Of a DNA stretch of 64,000 bases, positions 22,404 through 31,663 are shown piece by piece. The first letter of the stretch is position 1. Each line of letters opens with the position of its first letter. The notes under the pieces were generated by a model. The model searched no databases, was not told where the DNA came from, and was given only the letters and a program-made list of their open reading frames with translations. Origin of the DNA: Primula veris (lineage: Eukaryota; Streptophyta; Magnoliopsida; Ericales; Primulaceae); the NCBI GenBank assembly GCA_963682055.1, contig OY821745.1:11167501-11231500 (forward strand), given 5' to 3'. The translations under genes and the position numbers were made by a program.

Positions 22404-22787
22404 TTACAAAGAAAATACAACCATCCTACTTCTTTGAACTACCCCCATGTCGGCATCCTTCTGGGCCAAGAGCTCCTCCAGACGCTCCTTTTCCCTAATC
22501 AGACGAGAAATAGTCATCTCAGCCTGTTGCAAGGCATAAGACTGAGACTTGCATTTTTGCTCGGCCTTGAAACGAGTAGTGCCCTCCTCGTCCCAATATT
22601 GTTTAAACCTCATCACTTCAGTCTGAGCACACTTGAGATCATGTTTCAGCCATGACATCTCAATTTCTTTTAGCTCAAGAGGAGTTAAATCCTCCTCCCC
22701 GAAACCAGGCGGTCGAGGTAGCAAGAAAGTAGGCTCCTCTTCTAGACGGGCTTTCTTTTTGGAGGCGGATCTAGTGATAGGAGTCAT
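22404..22787 (-). CDS. Antisense gene 4 of the gypsy element: small coiled-coil protein, 127 aa
   Basis: Starts with MTPITRSASKKKARLEEEP at 22787, an intact frame to 22404. A basic N-terminus is followed by a Pro-rich stretch (PRPPGFGEEDLTP) and a continuous heptad-like helix from about residue 40 to the end (EIEMSWLKHDLKCAQTEV; MTISRLIREKERLEELLAQK). A TATAAAT motif lies about 81-87 bases upstream. No family recognised. The basic start could be a nuclear targeting or nucleic-acid-binding segment (inference). Confidence 0.6.
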   Translation of the reverse strand: MTPITRSASKKKARLEEEPTFLLPRPPGFGEEDLTPLELKEIEMSWLKHDLKCAQTEVMRFKQYWDEEGTTRFKAEQKCKSQSYALQQAEMTISRLIREKERLEELLAQKDADMGVVQRSRMVVFSL

Positions 22788-22867
22788 CTCAAACAAAAGC
22801 AAGTTAGAAGGAGCAAAAATTTAGAAAGAAAGGAAGATTGGATAATGAAGTACAGACAATAGGGAGC

Positions 22868-22874
22868 ATTTATA
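22868..22874 (-). promoter_or_regulatory. TATA box of antisense gene 4
   Basis: TATAAAT on the minus strand in CCTTATAAATGCTCCC, 81-87 bases before the ATG at 22787. Confidence 0.5.
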
Positions 22875-23024
22875 AGGAATCAAAGGGCACGAAGTACGAG
22901 GCGTCACAACAGTTCATAAGACAAGGCACGAGATACGAAAAGATACATCTGGTTCTAATACAAAAGAAAATACAAGTTCCAAAACAAAAAAAAATATATA
23001 CATAAGATAACCAGCCCAATCCAA

Positions 23025-23504
23025 CTAAGGATCAATGGGTGGAAAAACCGAACTGCCAGACCGAGAGAAAGCAAAACGAGCAGAACAGTTCAACCAAGCT
23101 TGGTAGGAATCATTCATGGCGACCAAATTGTCATTCTCCGAGGAGAGTTCGGATTTCTCCTTAGTAAGAGCCATGATGCGCTTTTCAAGCCGAGCATTCC
23201 TAACCATCATGCTAGCTAGGCCTCGAGGGGAGTTATCAAACTCATCCTGAGCATGGTCCCAAATCTCCTCGGCATCATACCAGGAGTTGGCCAGATGATT
23301 TCTCTACAACAACAAATGATCGAGTTGACGACTCAAGGCCGAAATCTGGGTCCACTTCATCGTCTCTTCAGGATGAGAGCCGAACAGACTCAAGGCTAAA
23401 ATGCCATACTCCCCCTCAAGCCTCACCATTCGTCGACGGACCCGGGATACCTCAGTATCCAAGCCCTTCATCTGAGCATGATATCTCACTACAGGTTCAG
23501 ACAT
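23025..23504 (-). pseudogene. Antisense gene 3 of the gypsy element: coiled-coil protein with one in-frame TAG
   Basis: ATG at 23504 (MSEPVVRYHAQMKGLDTEVS). One frame to the stop at 23025 (159 codons) with a TAG at about 23304-23306 after the leucine run DHLLL. The first half is basic and helical (SRVRRRMVRLEGEYG). The second half contains WYDAEEIWDHAQDEFDNSP and a coiled coil (LEKRIMALTKEKSELSSEND). A TATAAG motif lies about 109-114 bases upstream. No known domain. Confidence 0.5.
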
Positions 23505-23612
23505 TCTGGGAAATTGTTAATAGTACAAAAAAAAAAATATATATATATAGAGGATGATGGAGAAGAAAACAATAAGAGTTGATGAGAGATAACTACTAAG
23601 AAAATAAGAGTA

Positions 23613-23618
23613 CTTATA
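23613..23618 (-). promoter_or_regulatory. Candidate TATA box of antisense gene 3
   Basis: TATAAG in GCACTATAAGTACTC on the minus strand, about 110 bases before the ATG at 23504. A TATATA-rich stretch nearer the ATG is an alternative. Confidence 0.35.
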
Positions 23619-23625
23619 GTGCAAT

Positions 23626-23741
23626 GGGAGCATGCATATTTCCTGACAACACTTGGGAACGTGCATATTTTCTGATAATACTTGGGAGCATGCATATTTC
23701 CTGACAACACTTGGGAACGTGCACCTATGATTGACAACGTG
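23626..23741. repeat. Four-copy 29-bp tandem repeat upstream of antisense gene 3
   Basis: Units start at 23626, 23655, 23684 and 23713 with GGGA(G/A)C(A/G)TGCATATTT and alternate between two variants (GGGAGCATG and GGGAACGTG), suggesting duplication of a two-unit block. It lies just upstream of the candidate TATA box, so it may be promoter sequence. Confidence 0.85.
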
Positions 23742-24505
23742 GGGGATAGGTCTACGGTCCTTTAATGCCACAATACGGCAAGAAATAAAGACAAGATATT
23801 CAAAGATCTATATTTCAGAAGAAACGACAAACCACAGATGCAAAATAAAAAGAAGTGCAATATAAAGGGGAAAAGGAAATTTTCATTAATAAAGGTGGGA
23901 TACATCACTGTTCGTTATTAAAAGTTGAGTCCCTTAAGAAGAAACGCTTGGATCCATGCTAGTATTTAAAAGAGGGCAAAATTCGAAAAGTCTCTGCACG
24001 TGTCAATCTTTCTTTCCTTGGTCTTTCGTTCTGTCATATTCCTAATAACTTATCCAATTACAACGTATTAACTGCTAATGCACCTTTCTTTTATCAAATT
24101 TCAGGGACATGGTCTAATCATGAGGGTAGTATTTTATCATGGTGTCGGATCCTAAGTTTTTATGGATTTCTTCTTTGTTACCGGGGTCGACCCCAAAGCC
24201 ATAATGTCTCAAGAAATAAAGGATATAAAGGATAAGATTTGTGCACATGGCTCAAGAAATCTCAGTGGTCCAGGGGATATTTGTGCACAGGTCTCAAGAA
24301 ATCTCAGTGGTCCAGGGGATAAGGTCAAACGCTAGACCCAAGAAAAATCATTAATGAAGCCACAAGCATGCGCCGTCAAAATTAAATGCATTGGGAAAAT
24401 AAATCATACAAGAACGAGAAAAAGAAGAGTTTTCATTAATCAAGGGGAACTTCATTACAAGATACTTTTCGACAAAAAGACATTACATCACAAAGAAAAA
24501 TAGGA
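23742..24505. other. Spacer between antisense genes 2 and 3 with a 42-bp direct repeat
   Basis: No gene seen. A two-copy direct repeat of 42 bp lies at 24238-24321 (TTTGTGCACA...CTCAAGAAATCTCAGTGGTC). Confidence 0.6.
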
Positions 24506-24844
24506 TTATTTTGTAGGAGGACCAGCTTCTTCACCGGGCTTCTTCTTCGACCGAGCATACACTTCCTCAAGGGCTAATTTGTAAGCCCTCTTGGAAGCAA
24601 TTTGCCTGTCTCTAGAGGCCTCGAGCTCTTTGATCCGAGCACGAGCACGAATACTGTCGATCAAAGACCTCTGGTGCTCCTTCTCCATGGCGTCCAATCG
24701 CTCGTCTAGTTCGACGGCCCGACGAGCTTCCACCGACAACCGGGCAACCCTCTTCTCGAGATAACGCACTTTCTTAACTTCCTCTTCAAGATGAGCAACA
24801 TATTCAGGAAGGTTGTCACCATTAGTGTCATGAGGAGAAGCCAT
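24506..24844 (-). CDS. Antisense gene 2 of the gypsy element: small coiled-coil protein, 112 aa
   Basis: ATG at 24844 (MASPHDTNGDNLPEYVAHLE), intact to 24506. It is almost entirely a charged helix with heptads (EVKKVRYLEKRVARLSVEAR), ending SKRAYKLALEEVYARSKKKP and a short acidic tail. Clearly paralogous to antisense gene 1: both start MAS, have a YxxxLExEV segment, and end (S/A)KRAYKLA(L/F)(E/K)E(V/L)xxRSK. A TATAAAAA motif lies about 50 bases upstream. The preferred start is this ATG, since upstream in-frame codons fall before the TATA box. Function unknown. Confidence 0.65.
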   Translation of the reverse strand: MASPHDTNGDNLPEYVAHLEEEVKKVRYLEKRVARLSVEARRAVELDERLDAMEKEHQRSLIDSIRARARIKELEASRDRQIASKRAYKLALEEVYARSKKKPGEEAGPPTK

Positions 24845-24893
24845 TTGTTCGTTAATAAGGAATGAATTACGCAAAGAAGACAGTGCAGCCCCC

Positions 24894-24901
24894 TTTTTAT
24901 A
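24894..24901 (-). promoter_or_regulatory. TATA box of antisense gene 2
   Basis: TATAAAAA in CCCTATAAAAAGGGGGCTG (minus strand), 50-57 bases before the ATG at 24844. The setting is nearly the same as for antisense gene 1 (CTATAAAGGGGAGTG). Confidence 0.6.
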
Positions 24902-25138
24902 GGGAAAAATGAGGGACATATTAATGATCATCTCAAAGAAAGAACAACCCTCATGAACTTCCCAAGGGCATTCAAGGCTAATTAACAACAATTTCCAAGG
25001 TCCAATTGAGTCATCCAATGAGGTATTAAGGAAACAAACAGACAGGAATAAAAGTAGGAAATATTTTATTAATATTTTCAATAATTCCGTTACAACTTGG
25101 AAATGATGCCTAATTACAAAGAAATCACAAGAGACTAA

Positions 25139-25459
25139 TTATTCCGAGGAAGTGCTTGCTTCAGCGCCCTCCGACCCCGGCTTGGACCGATCATGCAGCT
25201 CCTTGAAAGCAAGCTTATAGGCCCTCTTTGCTGCCTTTTCCTTAGCCAGATAAGCCTCGAGCCTCTTTATACGTTCGTAAGCCCAATCTCGATCGGCCAT
25301 CGTCACATGATGAGCAGAATCCATGTCAGACAACCTTTTCTTATAGTTTGAAACCTTGGCCACGAGTTTCTTATTCGCGGTACGAGATTTCGTGACCTCA
25401 GTTTCTAAATAAGAAATGTAATTAAAGGAGCTCTCACCAGTAGAACAAGAGGAAGCCAT
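25139..25459 (-). CDS. Antisense gene 1 of the gypsy element: small coiled-coil protein, 106 aa
   Basis: ATG at 25459 (MASSCSTGESSFNYISYLET), intact to 25139. It is a charged helical protein (VTKSRTANKKLVAKVSNYKK) ending AAKRAYKLAFKELHDRSKPG and an acidic Ser-rich tail. Paralogous to antisense gene 2 about 600 bp away. A TATAAA box lies 55 bases upstream in CTCCTATAAAGGGGAGTGCC. The gene begins only about 240 bp inside the 3' LTR, so its promoter lies just inside the element. No known domain; role not inferable. Confidence 0.65.
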   Translation of the reverse strand: MASSCSTGESSFNYISYLETEVTKSRTANKKLVAKVSNYKKRLSDMDSAHHVTMADRDWAYERIKRLEAYLAKEKAAKRAYKLAFKELHDRSKPGSEGAEASTSSE

Positions 25460-25513
25460 TACGTCACGAGCAAAGTAGTAATAAAATGCACAATTATGGA
25501 GGGGGCACTCCCC

Positions 25514-25519
25514 TTTATA
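25514..25519 (-). promoter_or_regulatory. TATA box of antisense gene 1
   Basis: TATAAA on the minus strand, 55-60 bases before the ATG at 25459, followed by GGGGAGTGCC as in the paralogue. Confidence 0.6.
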
Positions 25520-25702
25520 GGAGTTTTCCTCGAAGAAAGATATTAGGATAGGTAACTTTAAATGGGCCCCCCAAGAAACCGTCATAAATCTATTACGTTT
25601 CTCGATGAAGCATTGAGAACGACGAGACCGAAGTAGTATCCTCGACAGACCGAGCATGACTCACTCGACGTGGAAACCACACCGAGGAAGTCAGGGAGCA
25701 GT

Positions 25703-26276
25703 TGATAGAACATAAAAGTTTGACCCGAATATTCTATTCGGGTAATAATCAACCCCCTTTTTAAACGGGTATCCAACGCTTAAATGGGTCATCTCATGCC
25801 TTTCATAAGAGAATAAATGTAGATATTACCAAAAGCCCAAACCCACTTAACTAGGGACCCATATCTGAGAAATCTCCTGAGATTGGGACATTTGTCAACA
25901 TCCTAAAAGGCGTAGTGGCCTATAAATAGCCAACTACCCCCCATAGAAACGAACCAGAAAATCTATCCAAAAATTATAGAGAGAAGTTGAGAAAAGAGAT
26001 AAACTAGTTAAAGCTTATCACGCCAAGAAATAAACCGAGCAGAGATAAAGCCGAGTACCGAATAAAAGGGGAGAAAGACCAAGAAGAGAGATTAAGTAGT
26101 CAAATCGAGCACAATTGTAATACAGAGATACTGATCCGAGCAAGTGTAATAGTCCGAATAAGGATAATAATCCGAGCAATAATAAATATCAAGAAGTGTC
26201 CATTATTTGTAGTTGATTTACCATTATATTATTGTTGAAAAGCCTAACGTGACCGACCAAAATTATGGCTTTATCA
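25703..26276 (+). repeat. Gypsy 3' LTR
   Basis: 574 bp, TGATAG...TTATCA, preceded by purine-rich GAGGAAGTCAGGGAGCAG (likely polypurine tract, about 25683-25700). It differs from the 5' LTR at four positions by eye and has a TATAAATA box at 25921. Confidence 0.95.
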
Positions 26277-26281
26277 ATTAC

Positions 26282-26895
26282 AATTTGCCGCGGTTCAAAG
26301 TTCAAACCGAAATACAAATGCTAAAAACACCACTGATTTTCTAGGTTAATTAATAAGTATCATTTGTTTTGCAGAGAATATATATGTATACTCTCCTCTA
26401 ATTAAGACGACAAATAATCTATCAAAATAAAAATGTAGTCTTCCAAATAAATGATATGAAATAGAGATTTCACGAACCCAAGATCGTATTAATTACAATA
26501 AAATGTTAGCTTACCATCATAACCTCTGTTGCTAAACTAATGTTAAGTGAGTGTTGTTAAATTTAGCAACAGTTTACCAACAATTTTTATTGCTAAACTG
26601 TTACTAAAATTTAACGATATTTATTTTACCAACAGTTTTAAAAAAATAAGCCGCTGTTATCTTAAATTTTTCTATAATTCGGTGGTTTGTCTAAAAGTAT
26701 AGTGCATGTTTTTTCTAAGATGTGACAAATTTATCCTTACTCTTCATTCATTAATTGATCATTCAGAATATTCCATGGTGGGTGAAAAGATGTTTACCTT
26801 TTACTATCAAAGTAGATGCAAGACTTGATAGCAACTTATTTATCATAGTCTGTTTGTTTGTACAATTTAAGTAATTAAAAAAGGTTACATTTCAC
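26282..26895. other. Intergenic
   Basis: No gene. A stretch at 26510-26660 repeats AGCAAC/TTGCTAAACTGTTAC-like motifs in both orientations and may be a transposon end, but no boundary can be drawn. Confidence 0.4.
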
Positions 26896-26903
26896 CTGAT
26901 ACG

Positions 26904-27545
26904 TATGCTTGGTATTTTTATACCGACATGTACCAATTGATTTTTTTGAATCGAATCAATCAAGTCAGTATTAAAAATTTGGTATACCGATATTACGGTA
27001 CGATACAACCGAACCGATGTTTGAAAGTCGGTTCGGTTTCGGTATTTGTTTAGTGAGTTCGGTATGTTACCGATTTAAACCGAAATATTAAAATATATTA
27101 TATAGACTAATAAACTAAAAAACATATATACACTTAATTATTAATATTGTTATAATATATTTATATCACTTTTTCTAGTAAATACATATAACATTTTTTT
27201 TTATAACATTTACTAGAAATGTCTAGTATTGTTTACTCTTTTATGCAAATAAACAAGAAATGTAACAATAATATAAATAAAAATATATTTTTAATCTACT
27301 ACTTTTAAAACTTTATAATATTTTTTTTTTTCAATACGCATCATTTTTCTATCACCACTTGTAAACTCTAAAGTTTGGTATAAAAACAATACCGAACTGA
27401 ACCAACCAAATAGTTTGGTATACCGAAAGTTCGGTATGCCAAATTTTTTGGTTCGGTAATGGTATAAAAATTCTCAAACCAAACTAGTTTGGTACGGTAT
27501 CGGTATGTAGTCAAAAAGTTCGGTACCGAAGCGATGACACCCCTA
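26904..27545. mobile_element. Non-autonomous hAT-like element (GGTTCGGTA-rich), 8-bp TSD with one mismatch
   Basis: The right end reads, in reverse complement, TAGGGGTGTCATCGCTTCGG, a common hAT terminus. Subterminal regions on both sides are full of GGTATACCGA / CGGTTCGGT motifs around an AT-rich core. The flanks CTGATACG (26896-26903) and CTAATACG (27546-27553) match at 7 of 8 bases. No transposase. Confidence 0.7.
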
Positions 27546-27599
27546 CTAATACGTAGTTACAACTTATCAGTACAAAACATAAAAGGGAAAAAATACGTT

Positions 27600-28088
27600 T
27601 AATACACCAAACTATAGTGTTGTTAACGATTTGGGTACTTATATTTTAATTTTTTTAATTTGGGTACCATACTATAATAACTTTCCAATTTAGGTACCAT
27701 CGTCTAAATTAATCACGGAATCATGTCACGTGACATTTGACAAACGTTAATTTGATAGACTAATTTAATAATTTTGCCCAAAAAATATGTCATGATAGAA
27801 AAACTTTTTCCCCAATTTCACACATAAAAAAAATTAGTACATAATCAAATTTTTGTTATGTGTGAAATTAGTGAAAATATTTTTCTAGGATGACATACTT
27901 TTGTGCAAAATTGTTAAATTACCCCATCAAATTAACGTTTGTCAAATCTCACGTGACACGATTCCGTGATTAATTTAGACGATGATAGCTAAATTGAAAA
28001 ATTATTATAGTGTGATATACAAATTGAAAAATTTAAAAGACGGATACCCAAATCGTTAAAAACAGATAATTTAGTGTACTAAATCTAT
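27600..28088. mobile_element. Full-length inverted-repeat (fold-back) element, arms about 235 bp
   Basis: The left arm contains TTAACGATTTGGGTA and ATTAATCACGGAATCATGTC. The right arm contains the reverse complements in matching order. The loop is short. It has no coding capacity. A transcript across it would form a very long hairpin. Confidence 0.8.
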
Positions 28089-28689
28089 AAAACCGTAACG
28101 CAAAAGTAAACTTGCAATTTAAAAAACCGCCATAAACAACTTGAGGGGTCTTCGATGGAAAACCAAATTAAACTGTTTGGACTTGCATAGGTGACCATTT
28201 CAAGATACTATATATTTATAACTATAAAGCAAGTGTGACCCATGGTGTGTGGAGTGCGTAACCTAATAAAAATATAAAAAAAATATATAGTTATGATATA
28301 ATTAAATATGTGGATAATATAAAAAAAAACATACTTTAAGATTTAAAAGAATTTTTGTTTGTTAAAGAGGGATAAATAATTTTATTAATTTACTTTTTAT
28401 ATTTTTATGTGAGCATGGTATTATTGTAATTAATATAAAAGTGTAGTGGTATTTTTAGAAAAAAATGACTAAATTTGACAGACTCATTTGACTTGCATTG
28501 ACTTATTATAATAGAATGATATGCACGGTTTTTTTTTTTGGTTTGATAAGAAAACGTTTTATTTCTAAACCGCAAACAAAGCAATATCACACCTTTGACA
28601 TTACGAGCGCTTGTGGAAAGAAGAAATATCCGTCACCAAGTTAACTCAAAAGAAAAGCCAAAACGACATGCGAGTATATTGGCCTTGTT

Positions 28690-29865
28690 AGGTTGCAAAG
28701 TTTTTTACTTACTTTTACTTTTACTTATTTTATGTTTGTTTGTTTGCAAAGAAAAAGTTTACTTTTATCAAAAGTAAATCATTAAGTATGTTTTTGGCTT
28801 TACTTTTACTTTTACTTATATTTAATTTGTTTGGATGTCATCTCATAATTATACTTTTAGTGAAAAGTAAATGTCTATAAATAGACTTTTTAAAAGTAAG
28901 TTTGATGATATTTTTTAAAAGTAAGTTTGATGATACTTTTACTTTTGATGATACTTTTAAGTAGGTTTTAATCTGAATGTGCTTTTAAAGTACAGTTCAA
29001 AACCTAGTTCTTATCATCATTATATTTTCCTAATTTTGTATTTTGTATTTTTTAATCTTTAAATAATAAAATAACAAAAAAAACAAAAAATTATAAAAAA
29101 ATCACCAAAAATTATAAAAAATCACCAAAAATCACCAAAAATTATTAAAAAAAATACAAAAATCACAAAAAATGAAAAAAATCACAAACTTTAAAAAAAA
29201 TCAAAAAAAATATAAAAAATCACAAAAACTTATAAAAAATCACAAAAAATTAAAAAAAAAATTAAATTTTTTTTTGTAATTTTGTAATTTTTTTTGTAAT
29301 TTTTTTAAAATTTTGTGATTTTGTGTGATTTTTTCATTTTTTATAATTTTTTTATAATTTTTTTTGTAATTTTTTTATAATTTTGTGATTTTGTGATTTT
29401 TTATAATTTTTTTGTGATTTTTTTTTTCATTTTTTGTGATTTTTTGTGATTTTTTTCATTTATTTTGTGATTTTTTTTTTAATATAATTTTATGTGTTTT
29501 TTTTTTACATTTTTTATGAAATATGTATATGACGTTTTGGTAAATAAAATAAATAATTAAAAAGTAGTATCTATATGGAATATGAACTTATGGAGGTAAC
29601 TAGGAGTAATATAAGTTCAAAAATGGTACATATTGTGCATTATTTGAATAAACAATTCATTTTCACTCAAAAAGTAAAGTAAACATATTTTACCAAACAA
29701 TATTTTTAATGAAAAGTATATTTTTACGGTGTTCATCAAACAACAATTACTTAATAAAAAGTAAATATAAAAAGTATAATTGTCAACCCAATTACAAAAA
29801 GTATACTTTTGAATATAAAAGACGCGAGCAAACGAGTTCATGGTATCAATCTAAGCAAGGAAATC
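28690..29865. mobile_element. AT-rich fold-back element with ACTTTTACTT arms
   Basis: The left part (about 28700-28990) repeats TTTACTTTTACTT; the right part (about 29640-29820) carries the inverse AAAAAGTAAA motifs. The centre is A-rich up to about 29265 (AAAAATCACAAAAAA) and the inverse T-rich to about 29500. A related segment occurs at 61755-62070. No genes. Confidence 0.55.
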
Positions 29866-31440
29866 AAGAAACAAGATCAAAACACGTCTAATTAATTCAA
29901 CATTCCTCTGAGCACGATGGGGATCTAAACAGTTAACAAGCCCCACCATTCTATCTGTTGAAGGAAACTGTACGGAATGCAACCAACCCGATTATTAGTT
30001 GCGGTCCACGGGGCTCGACGTGAGCCTGATAACTTGAAACTCTGTTAATTTTGCTACTTTTCACAAGTTGCGAGTAGTAAAATTTTGTAAATATTCATTC
30101 CGAATCGCTTCATATTTCCAATCAGAGCACTGTCTTGACCTCGTGAAAGAGTCAATCACCAATTGTGAATCTGATCAGACGGACTATCACGTGATCTTGT
30201 ACACACAATTGCTAATTCGCTAACTAAAATGCTACTATGAAAGATTTATCTAAAACTGTTTGTGACACGCACTTAGGTTTTTTGATTATCACCATATTCT
30301 TACATAACATGCCTTTCACATGACCACATTTTTATTGAACTCAAATATATTTCTAACTCATCAAGTATGTTTAAAGTTTATTGACATGAAAGATTTGTAT
30401 TTAACTTAATTAAACATTCTCGTGTTTCCTTACATTCACTTTTTAGAAGTAGTCATATTCTCTCATAATACAAAATGAATGACTGTACATATATGTTTAA
30501 CTAACTGTAACATTATTTCAGCCAAACGAATTTACGTATAATTAATTGATTATGTAAATTTTGCTTCCTTTTCTCCTTTTCGTTATGACTCGGGATTTTT
30601 CTCTCTTAAAACTCAACAAACAACCTCTCAAATTTCGTGTCTACTTGGGTGCACATTATATCAATGTTGTTGTTTATTTTTTTTTCAATTTTAATTAACT
30701 CAAATGAGGAGATGGACATATATAGGTGGAGATCTTGAGAGCACATTAATGTCATTTATTTCACAAGAATTCGTGAGAATTTATTGCTTGTTTTTCTTAA
30801 TAGGACATTAAACATCAGTGAGAAAGTCACAGCAGATGCAACTTAAAGAGGAGCGCAAAATAAATAAAATCGTTCCCTACTGGTTTTTGTGCTTGCCTCA
30901 GATTTTTATATTAGTATATATTTTTAAAAAAAATTACTAGTACTGTAGTATTTAAGATTATTGGGAAAAGAAGTCTCTTAGTTTTAAACGTACCGAATAT
31001 GATACGTTATAGTACGTGCAGTATATAGATTGGGGGTGTCTTACCTTAAATTTTATTCATAAGATTCAAAATTTATTGTTACAAAAATCAAAATTTATAA
31101 CAGGTGAACTGAAACTTAAACGGCCTATAAACACAACTTCTACCGCTGTATTATTTTCTTGACAGTTTACAGTCGATCCGTTACTTGAAGCAGAAAACAA
31201 GCAACTTCCAAGACGCAAAAATAAATCATACGATAAACATTCATCAAGGAAGAAAGTGATAGTTTCTTTGGAAAGATTCATCAGCTTGCCACTTCCACGT
31301 TCTAAAAAATTACTCCATAAAGAAACGGAATTATGCAAAACGGGTTCCAAAATCAGAAGCTGCACCATCTAATGCAAAGATTGGAAGATTCATAATCCTG
31401 CAAAATATTTCCATGCATTACTGATTACACTATTATAGTA
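29866..31440. other. Intergenic, no confident feature
   Basis: AT-rich. A 100-codon open stretch at 31066-31368 (minus) has protein-like composition and follows a TTTTGCAG acceptor-like site, but matches no family I can name and lacks partner exons. Confidence 0.4.
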
Positions 31441-31663
31441 CTCTCCCCGTTTCCATTACGAAACCATGTGTAATTTTGATCGCCTTATAACTTATATCAA
31501 AATTGTCGAAATAATTTTTTTTTAAATCTAATCATAAAATTTAACATTTGAACTATATTATCAACTTTTAAAAATTTTCATTCCGACAATTTTGATACAA
31601 GTTCTTGACCGGTTAAAATTGCACGTAGTTACTTAATAGACAATTAAATAGAAACGGAGGGAG
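31441..31663. mobile_element. Stowaway-type MITE, 223 bp, TA target duplication
   Basis: Ends CTCTCCCCGTTTCCATTA and, inverted, CTCCCTCCGTTTCTATTT, both flanked by TA (31439-31440, 31664-31665). The interior contains inverted TGTAATTTTGAT / AAAATTGCACGTAG segments. This is classical Tc1/mariner-type Stowaway structure. Confidence 0.8.

Larger units (their letters stand above)
10498..26276 (+). mobile_element. 15.8-kb Ty3/gypsy LTR retrotransposon, Tat/Retand type, with antisense genes
   Basis: It is bounded by 574-bp LTRs and the 5-bp TSD ATTAC (10493-10497 and 26277-26281). Order on the plus strand: LTR, tRNA-Asp-like primer site, gag, protease, RT, (RNase H mostly deleted), integrase, minisatellite, a long region of minus-strand genes, LTR. 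Gag-pol in one frame, the tRNA-Asp-like primer, 3' tandem repeats and antisense ORFs between pol and the 3' LTR are features described for the Tat lineage. LTRs differ at only 4 sites, so insertion is recent on a genomic scale. The element is non-autonomous: it has a stop in the protease motif and a deletion across RNase H. Confidence 0.95.

Noticed and set aside
31066..31368. 100-codon open frame on the minus strand after an acceptor-like TTTTGCAG
   Set aside because: Protein-like composition, but no family recognised, a second frame is equally readable, and no partner exon; kept only as a remark.
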